A stretch of 36,536 nucleotides of DNA from Corallococcus llansteffanensis (lineage in GTDB: Bacteria > Myxococcota > Myxococcia > Myxococcales > Myxococcaceae), in NCBI RefSeq assembly GCF_003612055.1, contig NZ_RAWB01000025.1, forward strand, positions 1 through 36,536, read 5' to 3'. The stretch's first letter is position 1, and the number at the start of each line of letters is the position of its first letter. A model generated the notes under the pieces. That model did no database searches. It was not told the DNA's origin and saw only the letters and a program-made list of their open reading frames with translations. Both the position numbers and the translations under genes were made by a program. This document shows, in pieces, positions 23,331 through 30,327 of this stretch.

Positions 23331-23359
23331 TTGAATGCCCCGGGCGTCCCTCTTAGAAT
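23331..23359 (+). promoter_or_regulatory. sigma-70-type promoter for hrcA
   Basis: TTGAAT (23331-23336), a 17-base spacer, and TAGAAT (23354-23359) closely match the vegetative consensus at ideal spacing, about 60 bases before the hrcA start. The -10 lies within the perfect palindrome TAGAATTCTA (23354-23363). No CIRCE element (TTAGCACTC-N9-GAGTGCTAA) is visible here. Confidence 0.7.
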
Positions 23360-23419
23360 TCTACAGGAAGCGCGGAGGCCGGAAGGTCCGGGCCGTCGGC
23401 TTCCGGAGTGTGAGCGGGA

Positions 23420-24451
23420 ATGCCCGACGAGCTGGGTGAACGCGAGAAGGAAGTCCTCCGTGCCGTGGTGCAGGAGTACATCACCACGGGCGGGCCTGTC
23501 GGCAGTCAGCAACTGACGCGCCGCGGGGAGTTCGAGGTCTCCTCCGCGACCATGCGCAACGTCCTCGCGGACCTGGAGGCCCTGGGCTTCCTGGAGAAGC
23601 CGCACACCTCCGCGGGCCGCGTGCCCACGGACCGGGGCTACCGCTTCTACGTGGACACGCTCGTCAAGCTGCGCGACCCCGCGCCGCGCGACCGCGAGCT
23701 CATCCACGCCGGGCTCGTGCACGAGTCCAACCTGGACGACATCCTGTCGGAGGCCAGCCGCGTGCTGCACTCGCTCACCCGCCACGCGGGCGTGGTGCTC
23801 ACGCCCCGGCCGGACGCGGCGGTGTTCCAGCGCATCGAATTCCTGCGCCTGCGCGAGGACCGGGTGCTCGCCATCCTCGTCGGCCAGAACGGCCAGGTGC
23901 ACAACAAGGCCCTCACCGTGGACTTCCCGGTGACGTCCGACGAGCTCGTCAAGGCCAGCAACTACCTCTCCGAACTGCTGCACCAGGTGCCCCTGGAGGA
24001 GGCCCGCGAGCGCATCCGCGCGGAGATGGACCAGGAGCAGGCGCTCTACAACGCGCTCACCGCCAAGGCGCTCAGGCTGGGCGCCGCGGCCACCGACCTC
24101 CAGACTCCCGAGCGCGTCCTCATCGAAGGCACGGGCTCCTTCCTGGAGCAGCCGGAGTTCGCGGACGTGGAGCGCATCCGCGCGCTGTTCCGCGCCCTGG
24201 ATGAGAAGCACAAGCTGCTGCACCTGCTGGACCGCGTGCAGCGCACCAAGGAGATGCACGTCTTCATCGGCGCGGAGAGCGAGTTCTCCGCCGCGGGCGA
24301 CGTCACCGTCATCGCCAGCCCCTACGGCACGGCGGAGGCGGTGCTGGGCACGGTGGGCGTCATCGGGCCCACGCGCATGGACTACCGGCGCGTGATTCCC
24401 CTGGTGAACTTCACCGCGCAGGTGCTCTCCAGCGTGCTGGAGAAGGTGTAG
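23420..24451 (+). CDS. hrcA: heat-inducible transcription repressor HrcA
   Basis: HrcA represses class I heat-shock genes (groESL, dnaK) by binding CIRCE elements; its folding depends on GroEL, which links chaperone load to expression. The 343-residue length is normal. The N-terminal winged helix is at about residues 5-75 (REKEVLRAVVQEYITTGGPV, then SSATMRNVLADLEALGFL and the conserved HTSAGRVPTDRGYRFYVD). The middle GAF-like dimer domain and the C-terminal YGTAEAVLGTVGVIGPTRMD with VLSSVLEKV are family hallmarks. The usual neighbours grpE, dnaK and dnaJ are absent from this window, and no CIRCE lies upstream, so it is not visibly autoregulated. ATG 23420 fits the family N-terminus. It converges with the lipid-kinase gene with 9 bases between stops. 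Confidence 0.96.
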   Translation: MPDELGEREKEVLRAVVQEYITTGGPVGSQQLTRRGEFEVSSATMRNVLADLEALGFLEKPHTSAGRVPTDRGYRFYVDTLVKLRDPAPRDRELIHAGLVHESNLDDILSEASRVLHSLTRHAGVVLTPRPDAAVFQRIEFLRLREDRVLAILVGQNGQVHNKALTVDFPVTSDELVKASNYLSELLHQVPLEEARERIRAEMDQEQALYNALTAKALRLGAAATDLQTPERVLIEGTGSFLEQPEFADVERIRALFRALDEKHKLLHLLDRVQRTKEMHVFIGAESEFSAAGDVTVIASPYGTAEAVLGTVGVIGPTRMDYRRVIPLVNFTAQVLSSVLEKV

Positions 24452-24460
24452 CGGCCCGCC

Positions 24461-25531
24461 TTACTGGGGCGCCGGGGCGTAGACGCGCAGCGCGGCCGAG
24501 GCGACCTCGAAGCGCATGGGCGTCATGCCCACGTTCTCCCCGTCCGCGTTCACCTCCATGGGCGGGTCCGTCTCCACGGTGAGGCGGCGGGTGTCCAGGT
24601 GCACGACCGCCTCGTGGTCCAGGTGCCCGCCGCTGCGCATGCCCAGGGCCACGCGCGCCAGTGTGGCGACGTCCTGCAGGTGGCCCAGCCCCGTGCGCTC
24701 CCCGCTCCCTTCGGCGGCGGACGGCGCGGTGATGGCGTAGACGTGCAGCTTGCGGTCATCCAGCGTCGCTTCCGGCGACACCATGTTGCCCGCGCCGTGG
24801 TAGCGGCCGTTGCCCACGACGAGCTGGAGCGCGTCCAGCTCCAGCGTCTGGGTGTCGGCCTGGAGGCGGACGTGGAAGGGCTGCAGGGTGCGCATCTCCG
24901 CGGCGGCGGCCATCGGGTAGGCCAGCTTGCCCGCGCGCTGCTTCAGCTCCTGCGTGAGCCGCTTCGCGATGGCGGTGGTCAGCCCCAGGCTGGCGGCGTT
25001 GAGGAAGGGCCGCCCGTTGACGAGCCCCACGTCCACCCGCGCCGTGTAGCCGCCGACGATGACGTCGCACGCGGCCTCGATGGTGTCCGGGATGCCCAGC
25101 GAACGGGCGAAGTCGTTGCCGGTGCCCAGCGGCACCACGCCCAGCGTCACGTCGCGGCCCATCAACACCTGCGCCGCGCAGCTGATGGTGCCGTCGCCGC
25201 CGCCCACGAGGATGCGGCGGGCTCCGGCCGCGAGGGTCTCCTCCAGCACCTGCCGCAGGCGCTTGGGCCGGGACAGCGCGTGCGCGACGAGGAGCGGAAT
25301 GCCCCGGTCGGCCAGCATGGCCCGGGCGGTTTCGAAGGCCTCGCGGCCCGAACGCGAGCGCGTGTTGACCACCAGGACCGCGGGTCCCTCGTCCAGGTGT
25401 CGGAGGCGGGGCGGCGCGTTGAGTGCGGGTTCCAGGTGCCACCTCTGCTTTCTGTGACGGCTTACCAAGGTGCTCACGGGCAGGCCGTGAAGCCAGTCGC
25501 ACCCCGGAGAAAAGGGCCGGGTGATGTCCAT
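24461..25531 (-). CDS. diacylglycerol kinase family lipid kinase
   Basis: A 356-residue member of the DgkB/YegS-type lipid kinases, which phosphorylate diacylglycerol or related lipids with ATP on the cytoplasmic face of the membrane. The catalytic domain starts near residue 49 (PAVLVVNTRSRSG), with the nucleotide loop GGGDGT at 110-115 and PLGTGNDFARSLGIP at 134-148. The second beta-rich domain (about 165-350) carries NAASLGLT and VVGNGRYHGAG and ends with the common DGE/MPMRFEV pattern. It could instead act on sphingoid bases or undecaprenol. The start is uncertain: ATG at 25529-25531 has GGTGGGG too close to it, and GTG at 25475-25477 would give a more usual N-terminus but has no RBS. It is divergent from the histone-like gene. 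Confidence 0.9.
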   Translation of the reverse strand: MDITRPFSPGCDWLHGLPVSTLVSRHRKQRWHLEPALNAPPRLRHLDEGPAVLVVNTRSRSGREAFETARAMLADRGIPLLVAHALSRPKRLRQVLEETLAAGARRILVGGGDGTISCAAQVLMGRDVTLGVVPLGTGNDFARSLGIPDTIEAACDVIVGGYTARVDVGLVNGRPFLNAASLGLTTAIAKRLTQELKQRAGKLAYPMAAAAEMRTLQPFHVRLQADTQTLELDALQLVVGNGRYHGAGNMVSPEATLDDRKLHVYAITAPSAAEGSGERTGLGHLQDVATLARVALGMRSGGHLDHEAVVHLDTRRLTVETDPPMEVNADGENVGMTPMRFEVASAALRVYAPAPQ

Positions 25532-25680
25532 TCCCCACCGGCGGGACGCGGAGACTTCCCGTGATGGACAGGGGTAGGGGGCCCGCGGGTTCCCCAGACA
25601 TGCAGGCGTGCCAACCTTGAAGGCGACGCAGGCTCCAGAGGCCGAGGCCCGCGCCGCGACCGTTTCCAGGAGGGTGACGC

Positions 25681-26115
25681 ATGGCACGAGGAAGCAAGGC
25701 GAAATACTCGGAGAAGCAGAAGCGCATGGCCGAGCACATCGAGAAGGGCTACGAGGACAAGGGCAAGAGCGAGAAGACCGCCGAGGCCCGCGCGTGGGCC
25801 ACCGTCAACAAGCTCACCGGTGGCGGGATGAAGGGCGGCTCCGGCAGCAAGGCGAAGGCGGCCCGTCAGCGTCCCGCGGCCCGCAAGAACGCGCGCAAGG
25901 CGGGGAAGGTCGGTGGCAAGCGCCGCGCCGCGACCGCGAAGAAGACCGCCACCTCCAGCCGCCGCAAGGCCGCGCCCACGCGGGCGAAGCGCGCCACCAC
26001 GGGCCGCAAGGCCACGCGCACCGGGACCGCCGGCAAGCGCTCCACGGCGCGCAAGAGCACGGCGCGCAAGAGCTCCGCCCGCAAGAGCACGGCGAAGCGC
26101 GGCTCGCGCAAGTAG
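25681..26115 (+). CDS. histone-like basic protein with plasmid-stabilisation-type N-terminal domain
   Basis: A 144-residue protein in two parts. Residues 1-57 (YSEKQKRMAEHIEKGYED, then SEKTAEARAWATVNKLTGGG) match a widespread small domain often labelled plasmid stabilisation protein in proteobacteria; its biochemical role is not established. Residues 58-144 are almost only Lys, Arg, Ala, Ser, Thr and Gly, with repeated KSTARKS units like the tail of histone H1 and of bacterial H1-like proteins, so nucleic-acid binding and a disordered tail are likely. ATG 25681 follows AGGAGGGTGACGC, a strong RBS. The gene stands alone between a divergent lipid kinase and a convergent HAD gene. A role in compaction of DNA is inference from composition. 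Confidence 0.85.
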   Translation: MARGSKAKYSEKQKRMAEHIEKGYEDKGKSEKTAEARAWATVNKLTGGGMKGGSGSKAKAARQRPAARKNARKAGKVGGKRRAATAKKTATSSRRKAAPTRAKRATTGRKATRTGTAGKRSTARKSTARKSSARKSTAKRGSRK

Positions 26116-26197
26116 GTTTCGGGGGCTTGCCGGTGGCCCGGGAGGACCGGAGCCGCCGGAAGCACCGGGCGCATCGCCAGGCCCGGCGGAGGTTCGC

Positions 26198-26911
26198 TCA
26201 GCGCGACTCCTCGTCCTTGGAGGTGTCCCGCGACGCCTCGTCCCACGGCCAGGCCTCGGGGTCCTGCTCCAGGCGGCGCAGCAGCTCCGCGGGGTCCTTC
26301 ACCAGCGTGCGGCAGCCGGCCGTGCGCAGGTCCTCCGCGCGGAAGCCCCCGCACAGCACGCCCACCGTGGCCACGCGCAGCTTGCCGGCGGCGAGCGCGT
26401 CGTAGGGCGTGTCACCCACCACCACCACCGTGGCGGGGTCCGGCTTGCCCAGCTTCGTCAGCGCCGCCTCGAAGATGTCCGGGTGCGGCTTGCTCTTGTC
26501 GACCTCGTCCTTGTTCGTCTTCGCCTCGAACAGGCCGTCGATGCCGCACAGCTCCACGTAGCGCTTGAGCTCGTCGTCCTTCGCGCTGGAGGCGAGCGCC
26601 AGCTTGCGGTGGGTCTTGCGCAGCTGCTGGAACAATTCCTTCACGCGCGGGAAGGGGCGCACCTTGGGCAGGAACTCGCGCTTGAACAGCGCGGAGCGGT
26701 ACTCCTCCAGGTCCTTGCCGAAGCGCTCCAGCTCCTCGTCGTTGAAGAAGACGGGCAGGAGCTGATCCGCGCCCTTGCCAATCTGGCTGCGGACGTGGGT
26801 GAAGGGGATGTCCCGGCCGAACTCGATGAACGCCCTGCGCCACGCCTCGGCGTGCTCGTCCACCGAATCAATCAGCGTCCCATCCACGTCGAAGATGACG
26901 TTATCGACCAT
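26198..26911 (-). CDS. HAD family phosphatase (phosphoglycolate-phosphatase-like)
   Basis: A 237-residue cytoplasmic HAD hydrolase with an alpha-helical cap, subfamily I. Motif I is FDVDGTLIDS (nucleophile Asp8, Asp10), motif II Ser108 (LALASSAK), motif III Lys141 (DKSKPHPDIF), motif IV Asp167 and Asp171 (VVVVGDTPYDA). The cap spans about residues 15-80. Family members dephosphorylate small phospho-metabolites such as phosphoglycolate or hexose phosphates; beta-phosphoglucomutase-like activity is also possible, so the substrate is open. ATG 26909-26911 has GGAGGG 8 bases upstream and is the natural N-terminus; a start at 26986 would overlap the preceding lipoprotein gene. The two are in the same direction with 46 bases between, so may be co-transcribed. 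The C-terminal tail is acidic. Confidence 0.92.
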   Translation of the reverse strand: MVDNVIFDVDGTLIDSVDEHAEAWRRAFIEFGRDIPFTHVRSQIGKGADQLLPVFFNDEELERFGKDLEEYRSALFKREFLPKVRPFPRVKELFQQLRKTHRKLALASSAKDDELKRYVELCGIDGLFEAKTNKDEVDKSKPHPDIFEAALTKLGKPDPATVVVVGDTPYDALAAGKLRVATVGVLCGGFRAEDLRTAGCRTLVKDPAELLRRLEQDPEAWPWDEASRDTSKDEESR

Positions 26912-26957
26912 GCGCAACACCCTCCGCCGTCCAAGGTGGCGATGGCGGGCGGGCCGG

Positions 26958-27779
26958 TCAACCGCCCGTGGGGGGCTTCGGTCCACTCTCCTGCGTTGTG
27001 CTGTCCACGAGTGTCCGGGTCTGCACGCTGTAACCCTCTGGCGCGGTGGGGGTGAACGCGTCGTTGGGCAGCGGCGTCTTCAGGTCCACGCGCGTCAGCA
27101 CCGTCTCCGCCTGCCGCGCGCCGGCCACGTGGCGCGTGAGCCTGCGCGGCACGCACAGCCCGAGCGCCGCGTCGCAGTGCTCCTCCTCCATGCGCACCTC
27201 CGCCTGGGTGCCATCCGCCGCGCGCGTGCGGCGGGCGAGGAAGTCCAGCGTGGGCCAGCGCAGCACGTACGTCACCTCCGTGCCCGCGCCCGCCTCGCCC
27301 TCCAGCGCCATGGACAGCTCCACGGCCTCCTTCGCCTGGGGGTGGTCTGAAATCCGCCGCGCCTTCGTGCTGCGCAGGAGCAGCGGCGCGCGGAAGCCCT
27401 CCGGCACGAAGGGCGTGAAGATCTCCGTGAGGAAGGCGGACAGCTTCTCCGCCGACACCTCGGAGTTGAACGTCGTGAACTGCTTGCTCCCGTCCACCTG
27501 TTCGTACAGGTGCTTGCCGTCCCAGGACACGGTGCGCGCCGCGGGCTGGGACACGGTGCCGCGCATCTTCTGCGGCGCCCGGTACGCGAACGTGAAGCCC
27601 GCGGACAGGCTGTCGCCCTCCTTCTGGGTGCCTTCCAGCTGGTAGTTCACGAGCTTCGCGTCGCGCGCGGCCAGGCGCTCGCGCACCTGCGCCATCAGCT
27701 CCGCGCCCTCCCCGCTTCCGGAGGAGGACGAACGGCACGCGAGGACGCACAGCAGGGGCAGCAGGAGGAGGGCGCGCAT
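26958..27779 (-). CDS. LolA-like outer-membrane lipoprotein
   Basis: A 273-residue envelope lipoprotein. The signal peptide is residues 1-14 with lipobox VLAC (Cys15), followed by a Ser/Gly linker. The mature part (about 28-255) shows the beta-strand pattern of the LolA/LolB/LppX half-barrel: LVNYQLEGTQKEG, FTFAYRAPQKMRGTV, TVSWDGKHLYEQ, TYVLRWPTLDFLARR, and a Cys pair (HCDAALGLC) that may form a disulfide. Proteins of this fold carry lipids or lipoproteins in the periplasm; many myxobacterial paralogues have no assigned role, and this lacks enough identity to call it LolA itself. The start at 27779 has GGAAG upstream. It is followed on the same strand by the HAD gene. Confidence 0.8.
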   Translation of the reverse strand: MRALLLLPLLCVLACRSSSSGSGEGAELMAQVRERLAARDAKLVNYQLEGTQKEGDSLSAGFTFAYRAPQKMRGTVSQPAARTVSWDGKHLYEQVDGSKQFTTFNSEVSAEKLSAFLTEIFTPFVPEGFRAPLLLRSTKARRISDHPQAKEAVELSMALEGEAGAGTEVTYVLRWPTLDFLARRTRAADGTQAEVRMEEEHCDAALGLCVPRRLTRHVAGARQAETVLTRVDLKTPLPNDAFTPTAPEGYSVQTRTLVDSTTQESGPKPPTGG

Positions 27780-27791
27780 GAGGGGGCTTCC

Positions 27792-27828
27792 AAAAAGAAA
27801 AAGGCCCCACTGTCGCCAGGGGGCCCTT
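27792..27828 (-). terminator. intrinsic terminator of the small lipoprotein gene
   Basis: On the minus strand the sequence reads AAGGGCCCC (27828-27820), a short loop, GGGGCC (27808-27803), then TTTTTCTTTTT down to 27792: a GC-rich stem with one bulge and a long T-run, typical of a Rho-independent terminator. It lies 31 bases after the stop of the gene at 27859 and just before the start of the next minus-strand gene. Confidence 0.88.
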
Positions 27829-27858
27829 GAGTCTGCCTCGGTGAGGAGGCAGGCGGAA

Positions 27859-28206
27859 CTACTTCACCGCCACGCCGGTCGCGGAGGAACTGGTGATGCC
27901 GATGATGGTGCCGAACAGGGCGAAGATGCCGTGACGGGGCGTGGTGTTGGCCGACTTCAGGTCGACCTTGGAGGCGCCCATGGCCTTCGCCTCGGAGATG
28001 AGGAGCTTGTTGACCACGGTGTCCAGGTCGCTCTGCACGATGTCGATGATGTGGAAGATCGCGGTCAGACCCAGCGAGCTACCCTGGATGACGGCCACGG
28101 CCTCGCCGTTGGCGGCGATCTCGGAACCGGAGACAACGGCGGACTCGACGCTGGTGCAGCCCACGAGGGAGGCGGCGGCAACGGCGGACAGGATGAGCTT
28201 CTTCAT
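27859..28206 (-). CDS. small lipoprotein of unknown function (115 aa)
   Basis: A 115-residue lipoprotein: signal peptide MKKLILSAVAAASLVGC with lipobox LVGC (Cys17). The mature chain begins TSVESAVVSGSEIAANGEA, has a mainly hydrophobic middle (AVIQGSSLGLTAIFHIIDIV), then KLLISEAKAMGASKVDL, a short basic point and a hydrophobic, Ser/Thr-rich end (FALFGTIIGITSSSATGVAV). The phrase with EAKAMGA-x-V-D recalls small bacterial lipoproteins of the TRL type, but I cannot confirm this. The RBS GGGGAG is 6 bases before the ATG. It is a single-gene unit with its own terminator at 27792-27828 and a strong leader hairpin at 28241-28268, suggesting a well-expressed gene. Confidence 0.8.
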   Translation of the reverse strand: MKKLILSAVAAASLVGCTSVESAVVSGSEIAANGEAVAVIQGSSLGLTAIFHIIDIVQSDLDTVVNKLLISEAKAMGASKVDLKSANTTPRHGIFALFGTIIGITSSSATGVAVK

Positions 28207-28240
28207 GGTTTTCTCCCCAACAGATGGTGGCTTGAATGGT

Positions 28241-28268
28241 GGAGGGGCGACTGAAGAGTCGTCCCTCC
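28241..28268 (-). promoter_or_regulatory. 5'-leader hairpin of the small lipoprotein gene
   Basis: GGAGGGGCGACT (28241-28252), tetraloop GAAG, AGTCGTCCCTCC (28257-28268): a 12-base stem with one G-T type mismatch, ending 34 bases before the lipoprotein start. It could be an mRNA-stabilising leader, an operator or the end of another transcript. No T-run follows, so it is not a clear terminator. Confidence 0.55.
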
Positions 28269-28369
28269 GTTTGATGGAACCTCAAGCGGCGCGGTTCGTA
28301 CCAGAAGTCAACTCCAAGTCAAGGACCCGGGTCGGGTAATCCGAGTTGTGTTCCACACTTCATCCGCGC

Positions 28370-28389
28370 GGCGACCGGGGCAGGTCGCC
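28370..28389 (+). promoter_or_regulatory. inverted repeat upstream of the site-2 protease gene
   Basis: GGCGACC (28370-28376) and GGTCGCC (28383-28389) form a perfect 7-bp stem with a 6-base loop, 29 bases before the protease start. It may be a leader hairpin or operator. Only position and symmetry support it. Confidence 0.35.
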
Positions 28390-28418
28390 CCTTTGGCGGA
28401 CATGAGGCATCTTCGCGC

Positions 28419-29423
28419 ATGCACCCGGTTTCCGTTCCGCGTCCCGCCCCGCCCTCCCGCGTCTGGCTGCACCTGCTGCTGTTCGTGGTGACCCTGGGGA
28501 CGACGTTCCTCGCGTACCTGCTGCTCTTCGGCCAGTCGTTCCCCTTCAGCGAAGGGGGCCTGTCCCCGCGGGACCGGACGCAGGCGCTGGCCTTCAGCGT
28601 GTCGCTGCTCGCCATCCTGGGCTCGCACGAGATGGGGCACTACGTGCTGGCGCGGTGGCACCGGGTGGACACGTCGCTGCCGTACTTCATCCCCCTGCCG
28701 GTGCCCGGGAGCCTGGGCACGCTGGGCGCGGTCATCCGCCTCAGGGGGCGCATCCCCACGCGCAACGCGCTGGTGGACATTGGCGCGGCGGGGCCGCTGG
28801 CGGGCCTGGTGGTGGCGCTGCCGCTGCTCTACTGGGGGCTTCTGCACTCCACCGTGGTGGACTCGCCCGCGGTGCCTTCGCCGTTCCCGGGTGACTCGTC
28901 GCTGTGGGCGCTGGGACAGGACCTGCTGCATTGGGTGATGGAGCGGCTGACGAACGCGCCGCCCGCGCTGGAGCCCGTCCTCACCCAGCGGCAGACGCAT
29001 TTCGGCGACAACCTCATCATGAAGGCGCTGACGTGGCTGGCCCTGGGGCCCGTGCCCGAGGGCAAGGACGTGGTGGTGCACCCGGTGGTGATGGCCGCGT
29101 GGTTCGGCCTGCTGGTGACGCTGCTCAACCTGCTGCCGGTGGGGCAGCTGGACGGCGGCCACCTGACGTTCGCGGTGCTGGGCCCCCGCGCCCGCACGCT
29201 GGGCAAGGGCGTGGCGTGGGTGCTGCTCTTCCTCACGGTGTTTGTCACCGCGTCGTGGGGCCTGTGGCTGCTGGTGGCGAGCAAGGTCGTGGGCTTCGGC
29301 CACCCGGAGGTGGTGGAGCCCACGGAGCCCCTGAGCCCCGCGCGCAAGCTCATCTGCGCGCTGTGCCTGCTGGCGCTCATCGGCTGCGCGATGCCCATCC
29401 CCCTGCGGGAGGTGCTGACATGA
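28419..29423 (+). CDS. site-2 protease family intramembrane metalloprotease (M50)
   Basis: A 334-residue polytopic zinc protease. The HEMGH motif (His70, Glu71, His74) lies in a hydrophobic segment, and the third ligand Asp245 is in NLLPVGQLDGGH. About six to seven membrane helices are visible, including 15-37, 56-76, 119-140 and the C-terminal ones. There is no PDZ domain, unlike RseP, so it belongs to the compact S2P group. Such enzymes cut membrane-bound regulators such as anti-sigma factors to release signals; the substrate is unknown. Its last codons overlap the next gene in ATGA, so the two proteins are translationally coupled. The ATG at 28419 gives a short Pro-rich leader before the first helix; the RBS is weak. 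Confidence 0.93.
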   Translation: MHPVSVPRPAPPSRVWLHLLLFVVTLGTTFLAYLLLFGQSFPFSEGGLSPRDRTQALAFSVSLLAILGSHEMGHYVLARWHRVDTSLPYFIPLPVPGSLGTLGAVIRLRGRIPTRNALVDIGAAGPLAGLVVALPLLYWGLLHSTVVDSPAVPSPFPGDSSLWALGQDLLHWVMERLTNAPPALEPVLTQRQTHFGDNLIMKALTWLALGPVPEGKDVVVHPVVMAAWFGLLVTLLNLLPVGQLDGGHLTFAVLGPRARTLGKGVAWVLLFLTVFVTASWGLWLLVASKVVGFGHPEVVEPTEPLSPARKLICALCLLALIGCAMPIPLREVLT

Positions 29424-30193
29424 AGTACCAGTGCGAGGCCTGCGAGCGGCTGGTCCCGGTGGAGTCCTTCCGCGTGGAGGACGGGGTGCTGACCGTGACG
29501 TGTCGGGCGTGCGGCGCGCGGACCCTCGCGCAGTCGTCCCCGGCTCCAGCCCTCTCCAACGAGGTTCCCCGCGAGGGCGGTGGGGGGCGTGGCGGCAGCG
29601 AGGGCGTCGCGGTGGCGGTCCCCACTCCGGAGAGCTTCGCGTCCGCGCCGCCCGTGCCTTCCCGCGTCAGTGTCACCGCCCTGCGCGTGGTGCGCTCCGA
29701 CGCGCCGTCCGCCGAGGCCCCCGCCCTGGACGGGGACCCGTTCCAGGCCCCGCCGGGGCACTGCCCCAAGTGCGTGGCGCCGAAGCGGGAGGAGGACGGG
29801 GCGTGCGCGCAGTGCGGGCTCGTCTACGCGAACTTCCTCCCGGACGAGCACCTGCCCTCCGGGGTGCTGGCCACCGAGTGGCGCGCGCTCCTCCAGACGT
29901 GGGACGACGACGAGGCGCATGACCGGCTGGTCACCCTGGCGGTGGGGCGGGGGGAGCTGGCCATGGCCGGCCGTCTGTACCGCCTGCGGCTGGCCCGGGC
30001 CCCGGGCGATGTGAAGGCGCTGCGGGGGCGGGACGAGGTGGTGCGCCGGGTGACGTCCGTGGTGCCGCTCGCGTCCGACGGCCCCTCGCCGGAGCTGGCC
30101 CGCAAGGTGAAGAGCATGGTGATGGGGGCCGTGCTGCTCGTCGCGCTGATGCTGGTGGTGCTGCTCTTCCAACTGCTGCGCGGCTCCTTCTAG
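29420..30193 (+). CDS. zinc-ribbon protein with C-terminal membrane anchor
   Basis: A 257-residue protein with two four-Cys metal sites: Cys5, Cys8, Cys28, Cys31 (MKYQCEACE ... CRACGA, similar to MJ0042-type zinc fingers) and Cys115, Cys118, Cys129, Cys132. Between them is a Ser/Pro/Gly-rich linker. Residues 140-215 look helical and TPR-like (WRALLQTWDDDEAHDRLVTLA, AGRLYRLRLARAPGDVKALR), followed by one hydrophobic segment near 234-253 (VMGAVLLVALMLVVLLFQLL) and a tiny tail. It is thus a tail-anchored inner-membrane protein with its zinc sites in the cytoplasm. The ATG overlaps the protease stop (ATGA), so it is made with the site-2 protease and is a possible substrate or adaptor of it (inference). 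Confidence 0.85.
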   Translation: MKYQCEACERLVPVESFRVEDGVLTVTCRACGARTLAQSSPAPALSNEVPREGGGGRGGSEGVAVAVPTPESFASAPPVPSRVSVTALRVVRSDAPSAEAPALDGDPFQAPPGHCPKCVAPKREEDGACAQCGLVYANFLPDEHLPSGVLATEWRALLQTWDDDEAHDRLVTLAVGRGELAMAGRLYRLRLARAPGDVKALRGRDEVVRRVTSVVPLASDGPSPELARKVKSMVMGAVLLVALMLVVLLFQLLRGSF

Positions 30194-30327
30194 ACGGGGC
30201 GGGGAACCGCTGGCCGGCCTGCTTCCCGGGCAGGCGGTGGAAGCGGTGGACAGGAACGCGCGAGCAGTGTCGGACACTGTTATCCTGGGTGGCCGCTCTT
30301 CTGTCCTCCTGCCCCCGAAACCGACGC

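Noticed and set aside
23212-23419. CIRCE element upstream of hrcA
   Set aside because: Searched by eye on both strands for TTAGCACTC-N9-GAGTGCTAA or a close variant; none found.
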